From Artemisia argyi (Eukaryota > Streptophyta > Magnoliopsida > Asterales > Asteraceae), in the NCBI GenBank assembly GCA_030686995.1, contig CM060687.1, positions 167,882,090 to 167,946,089 on the forward strand: a stretch of 64,000 nucleotides of DNA. Reading direction: 5' to 3'. The notes under the pieces were generated by a model that did no database searches, had not been told where the DNA came from, and worked only from the letters and a program-made list of their open reading frames with translations. Position 1 is the stretch's first letter. Each line of letters opens with the position of its first letter. A program made the translations under genes and the position numbers. Positions 1-14,246 of the stretch are shown here, one piece after another.

Positions 1-711
1 GATTGAATAGAAATTCATGCCAGGGTCAACATCAAGCAGCCCTGAAAGCAGGTCACTTAGGTAATTCCTTGTGGATTACGCTTAGTGGTCACGATGGTTA
101 CAAACGGTCAACAGTCGTGGAGTGATCTCCAGCGACTCACGCAATTGTTGATCTACTTAGGTAGGTCGTGTGAATCCTTTCAGGGTTTGCCAATTGGGAA
201 CGGTCTTGGTAAGAGTTAGAAGGAGTATTCACACTATGCTGTTGACGATCTCTAATTCCAAACCTATAAGTACCGGATGATTTGTTGCTAACTGTTTGCT
301 TGCAGGAATTTCGGACGGTTGCAGTTGATTGCTGAAAAGATGTTGATCCATCACCACATGCTCACACTTCAACATTATAATCTAAGATATCATGATCATT
401 GATTGGGCCACAGCTATGCTTCCATAACTCTGATGCAGAAGATCATGATCCAGAAAAGTGTGAGCATGTCAACTCTAAGATGTTCAAATCATATGGATAC
501 ATTACTACTCAAAGATGACTTGCAGATACTCATTTGGATGATGAACTCGAAGTAATGCCAAAGATCATCCAACTCATTGAACAAGTCATCTAGAGTCTGC
601 TACTGAATGTACAAAGACATGTTTGAAGAATCAAAGTCTACGAGCTGCAAGATTTCAAGGATGCAAGAATTCAGTACTTATCTTCTGGGGTGACCTCCCT
701 TAGGGGGAGAT
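1..711 (+). mobile_element. 3' internal end of a Ty1/copia-type LTR retrotransposon, cut by the window edge
   Basis: The stretch ends in a purine-rich tract (AGGGGGAGAT, 702-711) directly followed by TGTTAGGAAT, the arrangement of a polypurine tract next to a 3' LTR. No long reading frame is visible, so the coding part is decayed or lies left of the window. The TGTTAGGAA start of the LTR resembles copia LTRs elsewhere in this window. The superfamily call is inferred from these ends only. Confidence 0.55.
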
Positions 712-1072
712 TGTTAGGAATACGAAAATTCAGATAAAGACTCGGTCACCCTAAGTATTACTCAGCATCACGTAGCTCGTAGAATTATCCTTAATATAGC
801 TAGTACGTAGTTTAATAGTAGTTAATGTATCTAAATAGTATTCGTAAAGTGGGTCGGGTCTTTACCCACTGTCAGCTCACTCTACAGCTCGTTTCATGGA
901 GCACCAAGTATTGTAGTATAAATACCCTCTCCTACCCAAGGGAGAGGGTTGGACCTTTCACTTGAAGCTAATACATTTCTCTTATTTCTCTATCTAGAAA
1001 AGGCTCCCACTTTCTCTCTCTAAAACTCTTCTCTTCTCTTCTAATTCGATCCAAACAACAAGTAACCATACA
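712..1072 (+). repeat. 3' LTR of the copia-type element
   Basis: The LTR begins TGTTAGGAATACG right after the polypurine tract. It has a TATA-like box (GTATAAATACC) near 916-926, then a CT-rich stretch, and ends near ACCATACA (1065-1072). The exact end is uncertain by about 12 bases because the partner LTR is outside the window. Length of about 360 bp suits copia elements. Confidence 0.55.
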
Positions 1073-2096
1073 TGTTTATGATTATGAATATCCTACAAAT
1101 GTGATAATTAAAAAATATACGAACACCTAAAAGTTATCAAGTAAACATAAAAGATGTATTTGTGTTATATTTTTTCATGTGTTACCATCCACTTACACCA
1201 TGATGTAAACACTCTAGAACACATTCGCTTAAAAAAATGTATTATTTTAATTACCGAGGTAATATAAAACGAGGTGGTCGTAGTATTCTAGTTTTTTCTT
1301 CATATTGGAACTACTTTAGTGGGTGTTTGAGTTAGCTTATTTGTGAGTTATATATACACCAATCATCTTGCTGAACATGAAGTTTATATGAAAGTGTTAA
1401 TGAGTGTTCTTTGAGTCTTTTACATCCGAACTGTCTCTATGCACTAGTGTAACACCTAGCTCAAATAGTGTCGACACGTTCTTAAAACTTAAGTTTGATT
1501 AGTGTTTCTTCAACAATATCCAAGCTCTGGGCTTATACGAACAAACATAACCATCTTTCCCTGATCACCTAAAGTAGTATATCATCCCGAAAACCATAAA
1601 TCATTAATTTATATGAATAACTAATGGGAATAAAGCTTTTGTTTACTAAATGACTCTGTATGCTTACCAAGTGAAGCTCGGAGTAATTGTGTGAGTTTTA
1701 TGTCTTTGTACATGACGTGCGAGAAAGCGAAGAAAGATGTTTCCCAGGGCTAATGACAATCTATTAATACGATGAGCCTCTTTTAATCTAGCTTTAGTCA
1801 CTTAAGACTAATTAAAATTTATATGTATTCATTTACCAACAGAAATTTTGGTCCACTTAATTAGGAATACGATGGTTTTGTGTGTCTTCAATCTCTAGCA
1901 TGTCAAACGGTTAAAAACGAAAATTGGTAAAATGGGTAGAAGGCCACCCGTTGTGCATTTTTATAATGTAAACTTCTAATTCAGTTTACTCTTAGAAAAG
2001 TATATACTATTTTCATTATAACTTTACATATAGAGGTGCCATTTTTGACCTGTAGAGTAATACATGGGTCGATTCCGGGAATACTTCAGCTCAAAC
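1073..2096. other. AT-rich intergenic sequence, nothing recognised
   Basis: No reading frame of note, no RNA gene and no terminal repeats were recognised. Base composition is AT-rich and unstructured. Confidence 0.5.
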
Positions 2097-2640
2097 GTGA
2101 TAAGCAGTTTTAACCCGCAAATCCCAAACACACCTTATAGATAAAAGTAACTGTTGTTTTCCTATTGTAAGTGATTTAAAACGTGGCACAATGCCATTCT
2201 AAGCAGCATCATGCCTGGAATTTTTTCAAAATTGTTTTTTATTTATTTACAGCTTTAGTGTTAACAGGTCACTCAATATGAAAATATAATATAAAGATAA
2301 AGATTGTCAAGAACATTAGGAGAACACTTCACTACAAAAACCTACCACCATAAACAAACTATAATTATTTTTCGAATGCACATGAACTAATCAAAAAGTG
2401 ATAAACAATTTTGATAAGTAGTCCCAAACACACCTTATTCCTAAAACTAACTACTGTTTATATGACCTAGTACAATGTCATCTAAACAACAACATCCGTT
2501 GAATTTTGCCACAACTTTATTTTAAGATTTACATCATTAGTGTTGCCAGGTCAAGCAACTGAAAATCTAAAATACTTGCAATTGATGATGTAAAACTAAA
2601 GTTTCACTTTTTGATTCTAATAGTTGTTTCAGTGTTGATA
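2097..2640. repeat. diverged tandem duplication, unit about 300 bp
   Basis: Two adjacent segments share spaced matches in the same order: CCCAAACACACCTTA at about 2123 and 2423, GTGATAA at 2097 and 2398, and TTAGTGTT with AGGTCA near 2255 and 2538. The offset drifts from 300 to about 282, so the copies have indels. This looks like an old duplication, without coding content. Confidence 0.5.
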
Positions 2641-2689
2641 TATTCACAAGAACACAACCAATACAGTTCGAGTGGAAAACATAAAAAAC

Positions 2690-2785
2690 TCACCCGTGAG
2701 CATCATAAGGAGCAAGTTCCTTTAAAGTAGCAGGCTTCACGATATCATATCAATCCATTCATGAAGCTTCGTCTATACAAAATAA
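2690..2785 (-). pseudogene. possible relic exon (unidentified)
   Basis: On the minus strand this stretch encodes two peptide-like pieces, HEWIDMIS and then VKPATLKELAPYDAHG, separated by a one-base frame shift. The second piece is followed at once by GTGAGT, a consensus splice donor. That looks like a decayed exon or captured gene fragment. I do not recognise the protein with any certainty and no partner exon was found. Confidence 0.2.
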
Positions 2786-4130
2786 AAACAAAAATTATTG
2801 AATATTTGTAAACCGAATGGTTTTGGTTTCTCTTTTTCTAAACATTGAATATACGGTTATGGTTTGGTTTCGACAAAAAACCAAACCAAACCAACCCATG
2901 ATCATTCCTACATGTCTCATAAACTGTACATGCTTTCTCAAACACACTCGGAATTGTTTTCTCAATTCACCCGAAATTACCGTGCACCAAATTTATTGGC
3001 ATCGACCACTATATACACAATTATTAACATGGATTGTTGAGAGTTGATCAAAAAAGTAGTTTTTAAGAATTCAGAAATACATACCTTGAACTTGAAAGTT
3101 AAAATTGTGTATGCCTAGGCCTAAACAACAACAACAAACACAAAGTATATCGTGTATTTCATATTCAAATAAAAAGATTGAGATTGAATAATAAGTGAGA
3201 ACTACATACAAATAAGTGAAATTCAAAATGGAGGACAGATTGTGGAGACCATGGATAGTACCATTGAATTAAATATTGAATTGAAAAGAGTTTAATGAGT
3301 CAATTGGCAAAGCTTGTGGGATAAGATGATTTTTTAAATTCCTTTGAAAGTTTGTTTGAAAATGCAGGCAAATTTACTTCTTATCTCGTTGACTTTCCTT
3401 GATTGATTCCAGCCTTGCACTTGAATGATTACAGCAATAGTTTCTTTCACTTTCAAGGTCTCAGCAATACTTTCCTTCAATAGTTTTCAGCAAATCGTTC
3501 CATCCATACTTTTTCAGCCTTCATTTTAAATTTTTCCACTTTCATTGCCATATATACTTTCATAATTTTGAACTTCCACGAATTGAGTTTTCCCGCCTAG
3601 CATTTTAGTTTTCACTTTCAGACTTACCTCACTTTTGATGTTTTTGGTGTTAGTTAAGAGGCGTGTAGGAAGTCAGACTTACTATATACAAATTGAGAAT
3701 GCCACGACTTGACTTTTGAAGACTTTTAAGTTTTTCCACTATTAATATTTGACCATGTTTCCTTTATAGATAATTTATATTCAATTAACAAGGTTGCTAT
3801 AAATACATATTTTCAATTTCAACTTTCAACAAAGTCAATATTCAACTTTGACCATTTTTCCATTATATGTAGTAAAGATGTAATAGGTGCATGGTCAAAC
3901 TTGAATCTTGGTCAACCAATGCTAAAATGTTGAATTTTAAAAATACAGGGAAAATGAATTCGTAGATTAAAAGGAAACCATATGGAAATGAAAGGAAACT
4001 ATATGGAATTTATTGGTTCTTATCATTGTCGGCTGTAAAGTATTAAACACCCGTTTGTAACTGTAAATGTGTAAAAAGTTGACTTTATTCAATTCATGAA
4101 ACTGAAATGGTAAGTAATAAACCACACATA
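2786..4130. other. AT-rich intergenic sequence
   Basis: No supported gene. Several AACC/GGTTT-rich stretches around 2815-2900 resemble the ends of small DNA elements, but no target-site duplication was found. The 76-codon frame at 2817-3047 has no recognisable feature. Confidence 0.45.
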
Positions 4131-4474
4131 TAACACACACTCCCACACCTTAGTTCTCTCTAAACCCTAAAACACTCACAACAACATCTATCTTCCTCTA
4201 AACAATCACACTGCTGCCACTATATTCTTATCACCACCGCCATCTGCCAAATCCATATCATATTTGAGGAGTCTTCTAATGGTAACTGATTTGAATTCCA
4301 TATCATATTTAAAATATTATAGATTATAAATCATACATGTGACTTTAAAGTGTGAATCTGATTGATCGTGGAAAAGTTTGTTACTTTAGTTAATTTTCTT
4401 ATTTGGGTTGATAAAGTCATTAAGATTATTGTTTTAGTTAGGCATGCTTGAATTATTTTGTTTGTTTCTTTATG

Positions 4475-4594
4475 CAGGATTTTGTGAAGATTGCGCCTTT
4501 GAAGGAGATTTTGCACGTGCAAATTCAGCCGTGTTTAATGACCGCTCGAGTGATACATGGTTTAAGCAAAGATATAGTGCTCCAACTGTGCAAG
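4475..4594 (+). pseudogene. exon-like fragment, possibly captured by the Helitron
   Basis: The segment is bounded by a splice-acceptor-like TATGCAG on the left and a donor-like AAGGTACAT on the right. It is open in two frames: one reads DFVKIAPLKEILHVQIQPC at its start, the other ends SSDTWFKQRYSAPTVQG. About 300 bp upstream (4140-4260) is sequence resembling a plant 5' leader with TAAACCCTAAAA. I do not recognise the protein. Gene capture is known for plant Helitrons; here it is an inference. Confidence 0.3.
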
Positions 4595-5474
4595 GTACAT
4601 ATACTCTTCGGCCACTCATTATTTGATAATTGTAGTATATCCTGATATCCATATATTTGATGATTCACACAACCTTTACAAATGATCGGTCTCTTTACAT
4701 ACTTATTTGATGTTCGTCTAATGTTTTTTTTTTGAAAAGCAAAAGAATATATAACACACTTGATGGGCACGTGTCATTGGTCTTTGTAATATCAAACGAT
4801 TCGAGATTGTTATAGTTGGCCTGCTTTAGAGACCTATATATTTTCAAAACGTACAGGAAGACCACCTTCAGTGGTCAATACAACCCATGTTTGATTTTTA
4901 ACACTTAACATGGGTATAAACAAGCAATGAGTGTGCAACCTGTTACCTGTGAGTCTATCACTTTGACTATTTTTTAGCTATCCTATAATATATGCACATA
5001 AGAATGTAACAATGTTTGTGTTTGGGGCATATCATAATTTAAAGGCATCCATATCATGTTACTGCAGGCAACCCATATATGCTGGTTTTGATGGACAAAA
5101 GAGAAGATCTGAAGTTGATAAGATGGATAGAGATTTGATGTTAATATATTACTGCTAATCATCATTTTATGCATGAAATTACCAATATGAAGACCATTTA
5201 ACTTTTATGACTTCAAAGTTGTAATTTTATGTTGATATTGCAGGCTTAATTAATTCACACCATGGATAATTGCCTATTCAATAGGAACTTTTGAATGAGA
5301 CCCATTTGTTTAGATGTGTAAGTTTTAATTTATCTTTTTCTTCCGTATAGCTGTATCTTTTAACTTGTTTCTCCTTTTTTTTTATATATTTATTATTTTT
5401 TTTGAAGTTGTTAAACTTATAGGTTGTTTTCGACAATTCATATTGACTTTTATGATCACTTTCGTCATTCTTAT

Positions 5475-5660
5475 AAGACTGGTGACCGAGTTTATCCCCG
5501 AAAATCTTAATGGGATAAAATTTCCAGGTGAAAGTTTCAGGTGTCTTCAACTAAAGATTGGTTTTGAAGGTCAAGGCAACTATAATGTTGTTGCGGAATA
5601 TTGATCCGGCTAATGATATGTGCAATGGGACAAGACTGCCTGTTAGACGGATGGCACCAT
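5475..5660 (+). pseudogene. Helitron Pif1-like helicase, C-terminal remnant
   Basis: One frame carries PENLNGIKFPG and CLQLKIG. After a frame shift, the next frame carries LRNIDPANDMCNGTRL. The order and spacing match the C-terminal part of Pif1-family helicases in plant Helitrons, where an asparagine-isoleucine-aspartate and CNGTRL motif is typical. Frame shifts and stops surround it and no upstream Walker motifs are visible, so the gene is dead. Downstream, up to about 5850, another frame is open for about 60 codons without a recognisable domain. Confidence 0.6.
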
Positions 5661-6509
5661 CGGCTCTAAGGCTATAATTATTGACAAGACTGCCAGTCAA
5701 AATGGTAAAAAAGCAGCCCTTATTTCTGTGACGGTTGTCTGTGTGAGTTTCACGCGTATCCTCAAAAAAGGAATTAAAGTATCGACATGCTATAATGAAG
5801 GCTCTATCATCACTAGGACAACAAATGTGGTCTACAAGGAAGTCCTTTAAGATTTATAATTATTCTTTGGTTACGACGTCTAAATTAGCAAGAATATTTA
5901 TTTTCTTTCAACTTTTTTTTGAACCAGTGAAGTATTTCTTTGTATAATAATTGTGGAGGATTTTTTTTCCCTATGGTAACTTTCTTTGGTTTCACAATAC
6001 ATGCGCTTTAGTGGGTGTTTTGATTTTTTGAACAACCGTTTGGTTGTTTTGGATAGTTTCACATGTTTGATTGGATATTAAAATATGTTATTTGGTTGCT
6101 TTTGGATAGTTGAAAAAGCACTTTCGGGTTTTTTTTAGATACTAACACGTGTTCTTTGGTTGTCTTGGCATTTGTTATTACTAAACTTTATTATAAACTT
6201 ACCTTTTGCAGGTTATATCTCTCAAGTTCTAAGGAATTGTCAATTCAACCGATGAATGAGAGGTTAATGTTGAAATGGCATTCTAATATCATGTACCACA
6301 AATGTTATGTGCCAAGAAGTTCTACGCGATGAGTAACTTGCATTGTCAGTTATTATCTCACAATTGATGTGATGTTTTATTTTCTGTTTCACTAAATGTT
6401 TTTATATGTTCTTTGATACATGTTAAGAATTTTTGTTTAAGTTGAATTATCTCATGTTACAAGAAACACATACCACAATATCGCATATCGTTAATTGTCT
6501 GCTGCTAGG

Positions 6510-6546
6510 AATTCCGTTGCTATGCACGGCACGGGTAGTCGCCTAG
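6510..6546 (+). repeat. Helitron 3' terminus
   Basis: An imperfect hairpin (CCGTTGC against GCACGG) is followed by the terminal CTAG and then a T, matching A-T insertion by Helitrons. The hairpin is weaker than the one at 11105-11135, so this end is supported mainly by the helicase remnant upstream. Confidence 0.45.
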
Positions 6547-6597
6547 TTTATGAAAAGTAATCTTTACTGTATTTTAGATGCACCTATCAAACATATA

Positions 6598-6918
6598 AAA
6601 AAGGTTACACGGATTGTTAATGTGATTTACTCATATTGCATTTTTAAGTTTCCTGATTTGGATTTAAGTTTCCTGATTTACTCAGACTAACGGTGCAAAA
6701 AACGAGGGCTTTTTTAGAAAATGAGGATTAACGGTGCAAAAAATATTAACGAATGGACTAACGGGCAAATAACTTAACGGATAAACTAACGGCCCATCCA
6801 AATTAGGGACTAAATGAGTGACAAGTTTCAAACATAGTTATCTCTGATGTAGTTAAAACAAGTTAGGGACTAAAAATGCAATCTGAGTAAACCACGAGGA
6901 CAGTTCGTGTAATTTTTT
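6598..6918. mobile_element. MITE with terminal inverted repeats of about 50 bp
   Basis: The left end (GGTTACACGGATTGT, then GTGATTTACTCATATTGCA) is mirrored by the right end, whose reverse complement reads AATTACACGAACTGTCC and then GTGGTTTACTCAGATTGCA. The interior has short repeats of AACGGTGCAAAAAA. No clean target-site duplication is visible, so the superfamily is uncertain. Long degenerate terminal repeats suggest a Mutator-like MITE. Confidence 0.55.
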
Positions 6919-7728
6919 CAAAATTATATGTATTTCTGTTATTCTAGATGTAGATGTGGATTCTAGCTTTTAATTAGATGCATATACGTATATTTAGATG
7001 CATTTCATAATTTCTCGTTTATTTTGTTGCTCTACATGTAACAACATCATAAAAATCAATTTGCACCATTTACACTTCAAAATAACTTAAGAAACTCAAG
7101 AGCGTGCATCTAAATCAATAGAAATGCATTTAATTCAAGTTGTTGCATCTTAAATGTAAGGTTGTAGTCACTTCTCACACTTCTTATTATAATTTACTTC
7201 TCACTTGATCCCTTCCCAAAGTCGACTTTTTCATCAAAAATAAAATAAATAAATAAATAAATAATCTTAAAAGGCAAAATATTCAATAATATTTTTCCAA
7301 AGTTAAAAAAATAAGGTTTTCGTTGCCACATCAGCTCCACATTAATATTTAATATATTTTTTTTCTTCCTTCAACTTTTTCTCGACATGTGCATTAACTT
7401 CTCTCTTCTCGTTTTTTATTAATTAAAAAGGGTTTTACTGACAACAGTCGAAAAGGTTGTGGTTAACAATATGTATTTTATTACATAGTCAAGAATGAAT
7501 AATTATAATTGGTTGACAATTATGAGAAAAAGAAAAGTCGGTCCAGTCACGAAAAACATGGTAGCACAACAAATAATTTATTATGATTGGGTGCTTCAAG
7601 TTCTTACAATGAATTGTAGTAGAAATCAACTTGTTAACCACAGTTTAAGGGATATTTTTAGCAAAACCAAATTAAAAATACTCTCAATACACACTCACAC
7701 ATAAAACACACATATATTTCTTTCTTTC
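6919..7728. other. AT-rich sequence left of the nested block
   Basis: No supported gene. The stretch ends in TTTCTTTCTTTC, the target site of the outermost solo LTR (TSD CTTTC at 7724-7728). A 69-codon frame at 7495-7704 has no recognisable domain. Confidence 0.45.
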
Positions 7729-8622
7729 TGTAACACACCTAAAATCGAGTCGTAGTGGAAGATAATGTCTCTGGGGTGCTACTCAGTTGGTACACAACAC
7801 ATAGTATAGAAAACGGATTTAACTTATCCGTTTTAGAATTAGTTTCATAAATCAAAAACATTAAGTTTACATTATTCAAAAGTAGTGCATAAATACAGGC
7901 CCATAAGAGTTTAAGTGGTCCCAAATATTTATCAGAGTAGTCTATGACCATGCCCCTTGCCAAGCGCCTTAGAGTAGTAAGTTATCGCCTTAAACCTGAG
8001 AATACAGGCTAAAAGTGTCAACACGAGGTTGGTGAGTCATAGGTTCAATCATAAAACAAAAGCATTTGGACCATAGCAGTTTATTTATTTATTACGCAAG
8101 CTAAGTCATAAACACATAAGCAACCATCACGCCCTAAACACTTAAAAAAATCCACATGTCATACGTCCTGGCAAGTGGGTGCGTCCACAAATTCGTATAT
8201 AAATCCTGGCAAGTTGGACAATCCAAAGTCCGGATGTAAATCCCGGCAAGTTGGGCAACCAAACCCAGACGAGGTAGTCAACCACAATAGATCTGTCTAT
8301 AACATTCGCGCTTACGACTTATTAGTGGGCAATTAATGGGATACTAAACCTCAGACTTATCTACGTAATAAGTATAACAAAATCACAAATCCATAATTGG
8401 TCCAATCAAATGGTTTACATATTTCTTACCCCAAAACGTATCATATTCATGAGAAACTAATCACATATATAACATATAAACACAATGACACATTCAAATA
8501 ACCAAATCAAATATTTGAGCCAAACAGTCAAATCTTTAGTAAACAAGTTGCGTATACAAATAAACAATCATTGAGTTTAGTTAAAACGAGCATGTATTTT
8601 CCCCCAAAACAGATATAAAATA
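7729..8622 (-). repeat. left piece of the outermost solo LTR
   Basis: This is the 3' (U5-side) part of the LTR in its own orientation. It contains three loose copies of a CCTGGCAAGTTGG-type unit between about 8168 and 8265. It stops where the copia LTR starts (TGTGGAAAAC at 8623). Confidence 0.75.
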
Positions 8623-9948
8623 TGTGGAAAACTAGAAGGGGGTTGAATAGTTTACCGCTTTTTAACTTGATTTACTTTGTTATCATTACGTATAACCAAC
8701 TAACAAAACTAATAAACAACAAGTAATGAAAAAGAGTAAAGTAAGAAACGATCAAACCACAACACAAGTGTTTATCGTGGTTCGGCTACAAGGACTCTTT
8801 TTCCTTGCCCTACTCCACGCCCCGAATATCCAACTCGAGAGTATCATCCACTAGTCAACAAGCTCCTTTCTCGGTGGAGAAAACCTTACAATCGTCGCTT
8901 ACACTTTATCCGGCACAAAGCTAAATACCGAGTTCTTTTCCAAAGGTACAACCACTCCTATCGTCGCCTATAGAGTATTTCCGACACTAAGCTAGATATC
9001 GAGTTCTTTTCCAAGGGTACAACCACTCCCTATACTTTATGTATTTTGAGGACTAAAATACTAACCGATCACTATAGACAATATACAAAAAAAAATGATG
9101 TATAAACTATAAGAGTTTACACAATGCAAAGCTACCAAGACTTGCAACGTTGTGTTGAAGCTTGTAGTGTTTTCGGATGAACTTAATGACTTGTTTGCTA
9201 CACAAGAGAATCACACAAGTGAAATACAACTTAGTTAGATGATAGAGATGAGAGTGCATGTATGTAATATAGCTAAAAGTGATAAAATATTTTTTGGATG
9301 TGGCTTGCTATTTATAAGAGAACCAACAGCTAGGCCACAAATCAGGCGGAACTAAATCAAGGATTCCGCCCTTGTATTCCCAGGGTTCCGCCAGAGCTGA
9401 CAGAATTCCTTCAAAGAAATCTTTCCATATCTATGACAAGTCTAATCAAGATCCTTTAAGTCAACTATGTTGAGTAAAAATCTTTCCAAATATGCATGAA
9501 ATCTTTTAGAAAGATTTACAAAGAGTTTTGACAAGACATGTATGATGCAATGCATGATGTAGATGTATATTTCTAATTTTAGACTTTTACTAATATGAAA
9601 GTGAACTTGTAAAAGTATTCTTGTAGCAATATGGAATAATGTTGGTATGATGTGTTTTTACTAAATGGTTGAGTTACCAAAGATGTTTGAATACATATAA
9701 CTCAATAGAACACAATATTTAGTAAAACTTACTAAATATGTTTTGACACTTAATATGCTATCAACATTGTTAGATAAACAACCAATCATATAGCAAGCGT
9801 AATGTTTAGAAATAAAGTTTCTATATGTGAGACTTATACTATAGTTATACTTTGCTAGAAAATAAAGTCTATACTTTGTCTACAACAAAATATTAGCAAA
9901 GATCGTAAAATATAAATAACGTTTTTTGGACGATATTTGTATTAATCA
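8623..9948 (-). repeat. 3' LTR (in element orientation) of the degraded copia element
   Basis: It is collinear with 47161-48482 over its whole length, from TGTGGAAAACTAGAAGG to ATATTTGTATTAA. It contains the inverted motif GGCGGAACT...GGTTCCGCC around 9346-9400. The last bases (ATTAATCA) differ from the partner (ATTAACA), and the next base starts unrelated sequence. Confidence 0.75.
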
Positions 9949-10400
9949 GGGCGGTTTGGAATTCCATCGCTTGATGGAGGTGTGTATAAATCATGCTTTT
10001 GAAAGCATACAAGTTGTCGAGGCGATCATTGATCTCCTCATTGGTGTTTGGTGGGTTATTCTACAAGGATGCCTCAATTTCCTCGTAGGAAGGAAACAAG
10101 GATTCGAAGTGTTGAGATTGGGATTGGGGTTCTTGAGGTGGTGCTTGATGTTGAGGTTGATCATTTTGTTGGAAGTTAGGTTCTCCATATAGAGGACCAT
10201 GGATGTCTTTGTAGATGGGATGAAATAACATTGGTTTTGGTTGTGGTGGTTCTTCTGGTTGAGGTATCCAAGATGAATCAGTTTATAGAGTTGAAGGATT
10301 TTGGAAGGAGTGTTTGGATTTGATGTTCTACCATACATGTTTTGAGGTTTCTAATGATTTGGATGGTTTAAGAAGGTTGTCATATCATTGGAAGTCAATC
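9949..10400 (-). pseudogene. remnant of a proline/glutamine-rich retroelement protein
   Basis: On the minus strand a frame is open except for one stop. It encodes a Pro/Gln-rich stretch (FQQNDQPQHQAPPQEPQSQ), an acidic ESLFPSYEEIEASL, the stop, and then a helical piece NEEINDRLDNLYAFKSMIYT. This resembles the C-terminal tails of plant retroelement ORFs of the type seen at 16550-17701, but the link is inferred. It abuts the copia LTR at 9948. The function is unknown. Confidence 0.35.
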
Positions 10401-11098
10401 CAACGGAAAATGGTGAAGTAAGAGGACCAAGATATGCACTAAATGCAATGTGGTCATGTCAAATGATTTGGTTCAGATGTTCCACGGATTTGAATGAACC
10501 TTTTAGAGGGTTCCTTCCTTTATGTAGAAGGGTTCCTTGGGTTAATTTTGTTTAAATTTGATTTTTGGCAGGAAGAGGTTTACTATTTGTTCTAATGAGC
10601 AAAAATGATCCTAATATGTTTAATAAGGGTTAAGGAAGATGTTTCTCACTAAAGATGATTTGGTGGTTTAGAGGAAGTGAAACTAAGAGAAATGAAAAAT
10701 TTTCTGCAGGCACTTGGCGGAACCAAAAGAATACACAGGTGGAATCCAATTTTTGGTTCCGGCTGGTCCGTTGGGCCAAATTCTGGAGTACCCAGAAAAA
10801 CACTGGCGGAACCCTATTTTTGGTTCCACCAGATCCGCCAGTGCTGGAAAATTGACAGAACAGAAATTTGAAGGTCGAGACGTTTTCCAAATTTTTCGAA
10901 AATCCTTGGAACATAAACTTAAGGCTATAACTGATTAGGAAATGACAAAAATCAGTATGGAAACATTCTTACCGATAGACTTTGACCGGGGGCTACCGAA
11001 TTCACTATACTTAGTGAAAATTCCATAAACATTAAAATTTGACAATATCCCAAATGTTGTCTTCCTGCATACATGTTAGTTCATACATAATCTAAACA
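10401..11098. other. non-coding sequence of an unassigned element
   Basis: No supported gene. It contains an inverted motif, GGCGGAACC near 10727 with GGTTCC and TCCGCCAG at 10820-10840, also found in the copia LTRs. The piece at 10480-10530 resembles 43575-43620 (AGAGGGTTCC, TTATGT, GAAGGGTTCC in the same order). These two places may be remnants of the terminal regions of one element. Confidence 0.35.
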
Positions 11099-11136
11099 CT
11101 AGCAGGGTACCCGCGCGTTGCAGCGGCGGGTACCCT
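11099..11136 (-). mobile_element. Helitron 3' terminus on the minus strand
   Basis: A perfect 10-bp stem (GGGTACCCGC at 11105-11114 with its complement at 11126-11135) encloses an 11-base loop. Two bases away is CTAG (11099-11102), preceded by A. Read on the minus strand this is hairpin, then CTAG, then T, the standard Helitron end. The body therefore extends to higher coordinates. Its 5' TC end was not found, and no helicase is visible, so it is likely non-autonomous. Confidence 0.65.
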
Positions 11137-11471
11137 GAAATAAAATTTTTCGATGGAATTAATAAAAATGTCACGGGAAGTCATTTTAACACCTAAATTT
11201 GCCTCGAGAACGAAATAATAAAAGATTTGGTAACCTACGCTTCCCACCCTAGCATATATTTACAATCTTTTGTCCCTAAGGGTGCAATAGGGTTCATACA
11301 AGGTCCAAAACACTTTCCTATATAAACATCATTATACCCTCAATTAGGGTTTGACACCCTTTCTCTCTCAAACCAGCCGCACTTTATTTCTTCTTCTCCA
11401 GTTATTTTTCGGCCAAACAAACACCACCACCGGCCACTTAAACTCACCGCCACCACTACCACACTCCTAAC
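11137..11471. other. leader-like sequence in the Helitron body
   Basis: The sequence has plant promoter and leader features on the plus strand: TATAAACAT near 11320, CAATTAGGGTTTGACACCC, then CT-rich and CCACCACC-rich sequence. This resembles a captured 5' leader. It continues at 14255-14450 after the hAT insertion. The reading frame there (minus, 14219-14440) has no recognisable domain. Confidence 0.3.

Positions 11472-14246
<2,775 letters not shown>

Larger units (their letters stand above)
4140..6546 (+). mobile_element. Helitron relic (5' boundary not found)
   Basis: The call rests on two parts in the same orientation: a remnant of the Pif1-type helicase C-terminus near 5475-5660, and a Helitron-like 3' end at 6510-6546. 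The 3' end has an imperfect GC-rich hairpin, then CTAG (6543-6546), followed by T. Between 4140 and 5280 there are spliced-gene-like sequences that could be captured host exons. No 5' TC end was identified, so the left limit is a guess. Confidence 0.45.

Noticed and set aside
8623..9948. Second independent solo LTR of the copia family
   Set aside because: Its flank, with the matching half of the outer LTR beyond 48482, fits better as the left LTR of one element reaching to 48482; the missing polypurine tract leaves some doubt.
10630..10938. Overlapping frames of 64-94 codons on both strands
   Set aside because: They cover a short GC-richer inverted-motif region, show no domain, and compete with each other.
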